Under the pieces are notes generated by a model. It worked only from the letters and a program-made list of their open reading frames with translations. It had not been told where the DNA came from and ran no database searches. 64,000 nt of DNA from Ilyonectria destructans. Lineage: Eukaryota; Ascomycota; Sordariomycetes; Hypocreales; Nectriaceae. Positions 56,201 through 64,000 of the stretch are shown here, piece after piece (within the stretch, counting starts at the first letter, position 1; the number at the start of each line of letters is the position of its first letter). The stretch is taken from positions 372,001-436,000 of the forward strand of contig JAHEWK010000028.1 in NCBI GenBank assembly GCA_020740775.1, read 5' to 3'. The translations under genes and the position numbers were made by a program.

Positions 56201-56609
56201 ATTATAGATAGATATTCTTACCATTTTCCATGGTTTCTCCTTTATCTCCCGAGGTAAGGACTCAGTGAATACTACATATCCAACGCCAGTCTCTGATGAC
56301 TTGGGCCAAATTGGAATAGTAGGTACATAATACATTTGAGATACTACAGTAGCATTATCTCGAATAGCATTATGACCTGACCTCAAAGGGGCTGCTGAGA
56401 CTAGAATTGGTTGTTCTAGGGTAGCTGGTTCGAACTCTGGAGTTTCCTGAAAAAAGAATTAGCAATGCATTGATAATGCATTGTGGTAGACATACCTCAT
56501 CAAATACACTACTTTCTGTGTGTTCTTGTTCGTCCCGTAGCTGGTCTGAAGGGCTGTTTTCCCTGGAGTTGTTCGTATTCCATTCGAATATATCACTAGA
56601 GTCACTCAT
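53283..56609 (-). CDS. Mutator-like DDE transposase, 877 aa, fifteen exons
   Basis: Exons (minus): 56609-56496, 56446-56222, 56169-55937, 55884-55776, 55725-55521, 55472-55251, 55204-54999, 54950-54767, 54716-54540, 54493-54386, 54339-54214, 54162-53967, 53915-53800, 53746-53551, 53499-53283. All 14 introns are 46-53 bases, GT-AG, and every phase matches. Domains: acidic N-terminus; Cys/His cluster C137, C144, C150, H161 (CSYYKYECTGVKICEYLDPR); a WRKY/GCM1-like zinc region ending SHGIHNHPPPPPSKVP (about 333-346); then the RNase H-like core with D474 in FQVDMNYKHI, D551 in GVTLDQDQANIKGLG, C586-x2-H589 in CHIHFERG and likely E680 in STNHVEQLHEES. The C-terminus is Ser/Arg/Pro-rich with a PAPV/LAPI repeat and a final helix. 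It resembles large fungal cryptic transposases I recall only as hypothetical proteins. Confidence 0.85.
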
Positions 56610-56800
56610 CGTGATAATGCATGGATAATGGATTGTGGGAAAATAATATAGGATTAAGTTCGTGCTGTAATGTAATTCCAGTTACAGTGGGATAAATCCT
56701 ATCTGTGGGGTGCTCCACAATTATGGCCGTCTAACCAATTAAATCGCTGTTCGCATCCCACAGCCAAGCGTTATTTCGCCCCACTTTAAACCCTGCAAAA

Positions 56801-56852
56801 TAGCCCACCCCTCAGCGAAGCTAGCTACTAACCCTCAGTTTATGTACATCCA
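56801..56852 (-). repeat. Right terminal inverted repeat
   Basis: The reverse complement reads GGATGTACATAAACTGAGGG then TTAGTAGCTAGCTTCGCTGA. It mirrors the left end with a few substitutions and a one-base length difference at the very tip. Confidence 0.88.
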
Positions 56853-56862
56853 CAGTCAAAAC
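56853..56862. repeat. Target-site duplication, right copy
   Basis: CAGTCAAAAC is an exact match to 51864-51873. Confidence 0.75.
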
Positions 56863-57779
56863 TGAGATGGGTGGATGAGGCTGAATTGGTCTGAACAGGG
56901 GCCAGGGTCAGGGTGAATAATCTCTTGGCACAGTTCGGTGTAAGGACAGGGTTCACAACCTTCATTTACACCGTGCTACTCCGTAGAGAGAGTGGTGTCA
57001 ATATGACTAGGGACCTTTGTTCGTAAGGTGTAATTCAACTAGCGCCGCGGGGTGCTGTTAGAAGCCGGCAGGGCACCAGCAGGGGTCATTGAAGGGACAC
57101 AGACTGGTCACTTTTCATAAACACCCCGGCGAGGGGTGTTTCCAGGCAAAGGCGGCTCTTGTTCCGTTCCTGGACGGGTCAATCCGACAACACCTATTAA
57201 AGTCTGGGCTTCGTACGGGACCTTGTCACCGAACGCCAGGGCAGTGCGGTGAGGCGGGGCTTTGCTGACCCGCCCCAGCCGCTGCTGGTGCGGAGACGGT
57301 TCGACTCTAATTTTCTTTTCTAGGAAGAACGAGTAGGGCTTCTCCGATAAGCAAGGGCCGCCCAGCCCTCTAGGGACGCACCGATAGGTTTAATCATGAA
57401 GCAACTAGATTAGCACTGATGTACTTGGTATGTACTTTCCTCCCATCTGTGTCACACCGATAGCGCTTTGACGTACCATCAGGCGGACGGGGATCTGGAG
57501 GTCCTGGATGATACAATGCTCACCTGGCCGTGGCATAGACCGGAGGAATAGGTCAAGATCAAATGCATAGCGTTTTTGGGGTGCTCATGTGGAACCGATT
57601 GTTTAAGCTGTGCCCGTGAGTTTGCCCGGGAAGTCATCATGCCAGCATAACGAACTCCAAGCCACTGAATGCTTCAAGGATATCATGACATACCCCGAAC
57701 TCAGTGGCTCACCTTGTCCCATTTCTTGTGGGTGTCCCCCCCAACATGATTCACTAGGACAGGGTAAACCCTCAGTGTA
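56863..57779. other. Intergenic, right flank of the transposon, with a hairpin
   Basis: No gene is supported. At 57119-57141 AAACACCCC-GGCGA-GGGGTGTTT forms a perfect 9-base stem. A GGTTCGACTCT word near 57297 resembles a tRNA B box but no cloverleaf can be folded. Confidence 0.45.
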
Positions 57780-58730
57780 CGCTAGCTTGACTCAACACCC
57801 GTTACAATATCCGGAACAGCATCCCAGACAGCTGACCCGACGAAGGCCAAGGCCAGGTCGCGGACCGAGCGACATGAGTGTCGGTGGAAAAAGTCAATCC
57901 GGACGGGGATACCAGTGCCACTGCAGTAGTGCGGCTGAACGATGTGCCTGGGACGGGCGGTTGCGTGTCCGCCGCTAACCCTGGCCGAGTAAACGTCACT
58001 CTAAGAATAAGAGCCACCAAGGAGACAAGTTATCTCTGACAAACAAGGGTATCCGCTCTCCGCAGCCCAGCCCCCTGAATATCACTGATGGATGGCCATC
58101 CCTGGAGGTTGAGAAAAGCGTCAGGGCAACTGCATAGGTTCGCACTGTGCTGGCGACGTGACTGCACTTGCATTGATGTACTCATCTCTCATAGTCATGG
58201 CGCCGCCACGCATCATCAACATGACCGGGATATGAGGGCTGGGTGGTACACCATCCGTCTTGGTTTGACGCAGGGAAGGAGAGTGCGCCGGCTAGGGCCA
58301 TCCGCACAACACGGTTAGATATCACCCCACATGTATGATATCTGCTCGTAGCGCGACTACTTGTCTCCCCTGTGGGTGAGCTTACATCGACAAGTATGAC
58401 TCGACGGCGGCATGAAGCACACCACGGTGTTGGGTTATTCATCAACTTCATGACACGTCCATTGGGTATCTCACGGCCGATAACAGTGTAGAGCTGGGCC
58501 AAGTGCCTTGTTGCGCTATTCATTTATGGATACTTCTGCCCACCGCATTGCATTACAGTCCAAGTCGAGGAAGCGGTCAATGCCTAGCACTAGGGTGTTG
58601 TCAGAGGAGCAATCCTTCCGGCCTCGCCTCTCTTTGCTCTTTGCAGTGTGATTGCCTTGCATATTGCAGCCTCGATTCTGTTTGAATAGGGCGTTTAGCG
58701 CTCTGAGTGGGTGGTGCTTGATTATAGCTA
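57780..58730 (+). repeat. Dispersed repeat R2, direct copy
   Basis: It matches the reverse complement of 30200-31130 block by block, for example GTGCGGCTGAACGATGTG, CAGCCCAGCCCCCTGAATAT, GGCGACGTGACTGCACTTGC and CAGTGTGATTGCCTTGCATA. It is strongly diverged and no coding frame is shared. Confidence 0.75.
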
Positions 58731-59387
58731 GGTGGTGAGCAGCAACCTGTTACCGATACGGAACACATGCCGTGCTAGCCTACATGTTACCCGCTAGGCC
58801 GCAGCTTTGAAGCCACGACTGTTTGACTACATTCCATACCACTTAGGGTAGTGACTAGTCGGTGAGCCAAGTTTCCCCATCTCCCAGACGACGCCCACCA
58901 ACTTGGCGGTCGTGTCCCCTGGTAAGTAGGGCATTGATGCAATTTGGAAACCTACCGACTCGTCAGCCTCATTATTGTTGACTCACAGTGTGGTTCTCGG
59001 TGTGACATCCCTACATGATACTTTTTTCTTTGAGAAGCGAGCGGGCGCTTATGCACCTTTCGTGCCGTTCCTCTGCCGGTGTTTGGCTGGATGCTCATTA
59101 CAAGTGGCTCAGCGGCGACTAGATGGGCATTTGGGCATCTATCGGCCAGCGCAAGGATCCTTGCTTTGAGGCCCTGACAGCTGCGTTTTTTCCCCGACGA
59201 GGCTGGGCAATGATAGACTCGTGGCCGCCGGTAGTGTGGACTGGAGAAACGTACAAATGGCCAATTAGACAAGTCAACTTGCGAAAAGTATTTTGCTTGC
59301 CACCTGCAAGGTAATGGCTATTTAACTCATCCAACTTCCCACCAGCGTAGGACTTCAGACTAGTCATTACAACCTCGACTTCTCAGT
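58731..59387. other. Intergenic
   Basis: No gene is supported. Frames on both strands around 59.0-59.35 kb have random composition. Confidence 0.4.
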
Positions 59388-60188
59388 ATGACGATTGTAC
59401 AAAAGGACGGATCCTTATCCGGAAGCGTCACAGACGCCCAGAAGGAACCCTCTCCGGAAAGCGCCGGGACTATCGAGGTGGATGACGTATGTATTACTTC
59501 GCAGCTACAGCAATTCTACCTTTGCTTACTATGGACTAAGGAACCGGTTCGCACTCACTTCCCTCACTATGGGTTTTTTGGTAACGCCACTTGGAATAAT
59601 TGCACAAGCTCTGATGGCCAACAATTCAACGGAGTTCATATTGCGGGCAACAGCACAGAGAACGCAACTCTTGGCAGACGAGTCGAAGAGTTGGAGAGAC
59701 GGCTTGACATAGAGACGGGAAAGACAGCGGCACTCGAGGACACACTGGCGGCGCTCACGATAAGGTTGGATGCACTCGAAAGAGGACAAGGGACCCCAAG
59801 GCCAAATTAATGGACGGTGCGTTCCTGTGACATGGCCCAGGCACTAACATTTCCCCCTACTTACTGTTCGGCAGTTCGTCATTGCCCGCAAAGGCGAGCG
59901 TGATGTGGTAGCGGGGGGCAAGTCAAGTCCCCTAATCCAGGATGCTCTCAACAACGCTTCATTTACATGCCAGGAAATGGATTGTCCGGACAATATGATG
60001 GTAAGTGTAGGAGAGTAGATATGATGTAGACGGTGCTAATTCGTTGTTAGGTGATAGCGGAGTTGAATGGGGGCAGCTTTAAGGTCGTTGCACATACAAC
60101 AGAAGACCACGCCAAATCTGCGTACCAAAACCCAGCTACCACGATGTTGGTCTTTTCTGAGGGCAACTGGTTCGCTTCGACCCTGTAG
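59388..60188 (+). CDS. Hypothetical multi-exon locus with coiled-coil and small C-terminal exons
   Basis: ATG 59388 opens a frame that ends TAA at 59810. Its C-terminal half is a coiled coil (LGRRVEELERRLDIETGKTA, LEDTLAALTIRLDALERG). Downstream, two exons with sound splice sites (59875-60000 and 60051-60188) join in frame: FVIARKGERDVVAGGKSSPL, a CQEMDCPDNMM stretch with a Cys pair, VIAELNGGSFKVVAH and a TAG stop. I cannot find an in-frame splice linking the coiled-coil frame to these exons, so there may be two genes or one broken gene. Just after the stop, CQEFDCLEIKSGSFE followed by GTAAG looks like a decayed duplicate of an exon. Confidence 0.5.
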
Positions 60189-63076
60189 GGAAATGATATT
60201 TGTCAGGAATTTGATTGTCTGGAAATAAAGTCGGGGTCATTCGAGGTAAGAAACGCGACAAAGTTGGTATGTGCGACAATATAGCGAATGCTTGGGAGTC
60301 ACTGTGTGTGCTTGTTGCCGTAGCATAAAGACCATTGCGGTTAGTTGTATCATGACAGAGCACTAGGCGCACTTGGCCAGGATGGAAACATACCTTTACC
60401 TTTGCGCGTGAGCCTTTGTAATGTATTTGTCATTTGTGTGTCATGTGCAAGGCCTGATCCCAGTATTTCGATCGATCAGAGAGTCTCACGCATCATACCT
60501 AATATTAGGTGCATGCGACCTACATACTAGAATTTCTTCGTTTCAAGGACGCATTGTTGGCATTGCTGAACCACGTCTACATTCATGTTGAAGGTACTTG
60601 CATCCCCAACTCAAGAGGCGGCGTTATGGTCGAGTGCCGATGGAAAGTCCTCTCGTAGGAATTCATCGCCGATGAGACAAAATTCCGTCGCTATCTCCAA
60701 TTCTTCAAGCCTCACTGCTTCCTTGAGTTCATCCTCATTCAAACTTTTATCGGTCTTTATCAAAATCCTCCGTATTTGACCGTGACATTGAAGGAAATTT
60801 ACTGGATAATGGTCGTACAGGGAGAGAGTGAAATTGAACAAGGCCTACACGCCTCTTGTTTCTTCTTCAATAAAAAACTAGAACCCGCTTTGGTTTGGGA
60901 ATTCTAGTTGTTGCTGGCCATACGGCCCAGGCTAGCGCCGTCACCACGAAGGACATCGTGGTCGGCTTTAAGCTGGACTTGGCAGGCTAGGAAGCCAATC
61001 CGACAGAACGGTGGGCCTCGGTGATGAAATTCCTCTATAGCTTGTAGGTGGTGAGGCTCTCCTGGTTAGATTCGCTCTCCTTACAAATCTTGTCATTGAT
61101 CTGTGCTGTATCTTCTCTGTGTCCTAACAAGTGGCTCATGCCGCACGACCTAAATCGCTATAGCTATGTATGAGACAACTGTATTCTTGAGTAAGAGGAG
61201 TGACCTCCCTGCGACACCAAACTCATGGATGGGCACAAAATTGGTTACTGGCAATGATGTGACGGGTGACTTATCGGAGAGTTTGCGATCAGCCTAGCCC
61301 AGTCAAAGTTATACTGGAGAAACTGTTGGATAGAGAAATTCGATAGAAGAAGCAAAAGTGATGCTATAGGATGGAAATTTATTTAGGATAGGCGACAGAG
61401 TGTGCAAGCGTAGGCGCTCGTAGGGCTGTTGGGTTGATGGGACTCATCCCACTCGGATCGAGTTCGACGGCGAGCAGCGAAAAGTTGACCCATCTGGATG
61501 ATCGCTGATCGGCAGCATCGTAGTACTTCTGTTCAGTGCTCGGGCAGTTGTGTCAGTAATGTGGGTACTGAGTTTGCGGTCACCTCCATGGGCCAGTTTA
61601 CCAGGACTTAGCTCAAGTTTAACTTCGGCAACGAGTCAACAAGTGGTCTGGCACTGATGCCTCATGCCTGATTGCTGATGCCAACAGCCTCGATACTCAC
61701 GCTCTCAAGGTCTGCAAATCCAGTATTGGCTCCATCATCAACGCCGATGGCACTGGTGAGAATACGTCTATCCGATTTACCCTTCCTGTGGGCGAGTTGG
61801 TTTATTTTAATTGTGTGAGCGTATACCTGGTGTCCTAAACCCGGACGACACCGAGGCGCACACCCAACGACCGCCAAGGTAGACACTAGATAATAAAGAG
61901 GCGCATTCTGGAAGAGGACCGGCTCAGTATTGGTATGTTCGGGACAATTTGTTCGAGGGGACGTCGAGCTAGGAAATAAAGGCCGACCGGAGGCTCTTTG
62001 CGGGGGAATCGAAGGGAACGATATAGGCTCGCGAGAGGCCGATTGGGTAATGGTTGACAACGGGGAGAGAGGAATCGGCCGGTATTAATATCGCTGAAGT
62101 TCAAGTTCAAGTTCGGAAGCATGTGATTTCAACCCCTGAATGCATTCCTCAAGTTTGATGGTGTTCTGGATGCACGATGACCTGCCACATGGCTTGCACA
62201 TACGCGGCCTCATCGCAACTGACCAGTATGGCTGAGGGAAGGGTCTTTAGGGGGCAAAGCTTCTTTCCGTCCATGAGGGTAGATATAAGTTAGGGCTAAT
62301 CTATTCTTGGTGGCAGGGAAGTCGGAGCTGTAGTGGCATATATTGGTCCCTGCACCTCGGATGAGTTGAGAAGGATCATTGGCGGAGAGTGCCACTCAGT
62401 TAGTCTAGTTAGCTTCATGCAATGAAATATTTTGCCCCGCACTCCCTCACATGCCTACATAGTGCCAAGCTTGCCAGCTGCCCAGTGCTACCCAAGGTTG
62501 ATTACTAACATAACGCGGAACATGGCCGGGGATGCGGCCACATAAGCGCTCCAAACGCGACTATTTCCACCCGTGATAATTGAACCAAATGATGACGATA
62601 TCTCTCAACTCATAGTACAAAATTGCAGTATCATTGCAATAGATATCCTGGTGGTGTGCCCTCCACTGATCTCCTCCCAGCACGTGCAAATGATTGCCAC
62701 CTGTAGCATATGGAGTTGGTCCACTATCGTGACCGCCAGCTTCAACGCCTCAGTTGCCTTGCGTGCGCATGGTGATGTTTCTACAGGCATAAACTTGCGA
62801 TATATTCATGCACAAGCAGCTCAGTTCTTCGCCATTGGCGTCATGGATCTTGTAGGACAGTAGACAGCCACCAGTTACTCTAACATTCCGAGATCCATGT
62901 GTCCACTCCCTCGTCTCACAGTTCGTCCACAATCATTCATAATTACACCTATGTGATTGCTCCTAAAACTTACTCACAATCATCAATATGATCTCTGCCA
63001 CACTATCCAGCTCCTCCACCAAAGCCGCAGTTTGTGTCGTTGTAGACACAGCCGACGTATCTGACGATGCCAAGGG
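60189..63076. other. Intergenic, with two weak coding traces
   Basis: Minus-strand 60611-60841 (76 codons, EDELKEAVRLEELEIATEF) and plus-strand 61640-61765 (CLIADANSLDTHALKVCKSS with Cys) have protein-like composition, but no family, start or splice structure can be given. The rest shows nothing. Confidence 0.3.
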
Positions 63077-63376
63077 TTATTCGGCGGTTTCTCCGAGCGA
63101 CTTCTCGTACCGTTCCAGTGCTTGAAATAAGTAGAACATCGATTCAGTATATTGCATTTTCCCGTGAAGTACAATGCCAATGTTACTGAGCACGGTAATT
63201 GTCAACACATGATCCGGCCCTAGTGTCCTTTGGAATTCTGCGAAGGACTTGCGGAATTCCTGCTCCGCGTTGGCGTATTGCCCCTCCTGCGCCTCAACGA
63301 TACTAAGGTCGTAGAGTTTTTCAATGCCATCAGCGATTGGCTGGCACACGTGCAGCCGTTGTGCTAGTTCGAACAT
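63077..63376 (-). CDS. TPR-repeat fragment, about 99 aa
   Basis: ATG 63376 opens a frame with about two TPR units, AQEGQYANAEQEFRKSFAEF and LGPDHVLTITVLSNIGIVLH, of the same kinesin-light-chain-like type as the gene at 34274-35576. It stops at a TAA. The next codons in the same frame (PLASSDTSAVSTTTQTAALV...) still look coding, so the stop may be a mutation. It is probably the end of an NLR-like or TPR gene. Confidence 0.45.
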   Translation of the reverse strand: MFELAQRLHVCQPIADGIEKLYDLSIVEAQEGQYANAEQEFRKSFAEFQRTLGPDHVLTITVLSNIGIVLHGKMQYTESMFYLFQALERYEKSLGETAE

Positions 63377-64000
63377 CCGTCAGAGTATAGCCTTTGTGTG
63401 CTGAAGATTACGGGGAGAGATTGCTATCTGAAAAATCAGATAATGTGGTTGTTGCAAGTTTAAAAGGTAATGGATCCGATACGGCCAGTTCGTTCAGAGA
63501 AATAATGTTCAATTTATAGTTATATATCCTCAACTTTCGCTAAAGGCGAGGATTCACCATTTTCTTGTCAAGCTCTTTCGAGCACCCGGAGTCTGTAATT
63601 AAAACTAGCACTAAGATAGCCGAGAATTTCTTTTAAGCTAGAAACCCTTTCAGAAAGAAGTCGTGGATTATAAAGGAAGGAAAAAAACATTATTGAAAAC
63701 CTCAACCCCTAGCATGTTCCTCATAGCCATTAATTATCACAAAAGAGGTATTATTGGGGCTCTTCGCCAATGTAAAAGGAAGCGACGGCAACAATTTTAC
63801 TCCCGATCACCCAGCTGACAAGCCCAACACTGGCTGAAGTAACCGGCTCGTTATGTCTGACGGTGACAGTAGCCAGGCCGTAAAGACATAGCATCGGGAT
63901 AGATTCAAAGCTGAGGCCGTCAACTCTCGGGCATAGTACCTTCTTTTACGTTTCATTGCTTGTAAGCTGGGACGGCATGACGGCAGATATTCTTGGCCTT
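63377..64000. other. AT-rich intergenic to window end
   Basis: No gene is supported; the upstream part of the TPR fragment may lie here in decayed form. Confidence 0.4.

Larger units (their letters stand above)
51874..56852 (-). mobile_element. Intact Mutator-like (MULE) DNA transposon with two genes, 4.98 kb
   Basis: The element is bounded by a 10-base direct repeat and by inverted ends of about 50 bases. It holds two convergent, intron-rich genes with stops 69 bases apart: a 238-aa zinc-finger-like protein on plus and an 877-aa DDE transposase on minus. Strand is given for the transposase. Noncoding parts are AT-rich and carry the palindrome AATGCATT about 20 times. All 20 introns splice in frame and neither gene has a stop or frameshift. 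This is unlike every other repeat in the window, so the element is probably recent and perhaps still active. The MULE call rests on the DDE layout, the C-x2-H motif after the second Asp and the 10-base duplication. It was not tested by search. Confidence 0.88.

Noticed and set aside
57240..57330. tRNA-like gene with a GGTTCGA box and a T-rich end
   Set aside because: No acceptor, D-arm or T-stem pairing could be made around the box.
1..64000. CRISPR arrays, bacterial operons or prophage
   Set aside because: Introns and gene families are fungal; no spaced direct-repeat array of CRISPR type was seen. The intron motif repeats of the transposon are too short and irregularly placed.

Overview
The window looks like nuclear DNA of a filamentous ascomycete (Pezizomycotina). 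The genes have short 44-60 base introns with GTRNGY-type donors. The families are typical of that group: a LaeA-like methyltransferase, an Est1-type TPR protein, an F-box/LRR protein, TPR proteins of the fungal NLR type, and a Tad-like LINE tail. One duplicated gene relic shows CA/TG to TA changes typical of RIP (repeat-induced point mutation). The species cannot be named from the sequence. The region is gene-poor and full of relics, as in an accessory or subtelomeric-like compartment.

Layout. 0-8.9 kb holds a hAT transposase tail at the left edge, two copies of a dispersed repeat (here R1) and weak hypothetical frames. 8.9-18.7 kb holds an intact six-exon LaeA-like methyltransferase, a broken RecQ-type helicase fragment, a conserved-looking 220-aa gene and an intact three-exon Est1-type gene. 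18.7-27.9 kb has a 130-bp tandem array ahead of an orphan promoter and leader, a TPR protein and a decayed gene. 27.9-39.4 kb has a GNAT acetyltransferase, a small Cys-pair protein, one copy of repeat R2, a TPR protein, a RIP-mutated antisense copy of the Est1-type gene and an F-box/LRR gene. 40.5-51 kb has R1 copies on both sides of an intact M16 metallopeptidase gene, a LINE tail joined to a broken insulin-degrading-enzyme fragment, and a truncated calcium/proton exchanger whose second signature motif is altered. 51.86-56.86 kb is an apparently intact DNA transposon. 57-64 kb has the second R2 copy, a small multi-exon locus and a TPR fragment.

The main discovery candidate is the 4.98-kb transposon at 51874-56852. 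It has a 10-bp flanking direct repeat and about 50-bp inverted ends. It carries two convergent intron-rich genes that both splice to open frames: a 238-aa zinc-finger-like protein and an 877-aa protein with a Mutator-like (MULE) DDE layout. All 20 introns, the leader of the first gene and the gap between the genes carry AATNNATT palindromes, mostly AATGCATT, often repeated every 11 bases. This motif system has no obvious counterpart elsewhere in the window. The element is intact while the older repeats around it are decayed, so it is probably a recent arrival.

The host genes here do not form one clear pathway. The methyltransferase, Est1-type protein, GNAT and M16 peptidase are separate single genes. 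Gene models were built by hand from splice signals and frame continuity; family names come from recalled motifs, not database searches.
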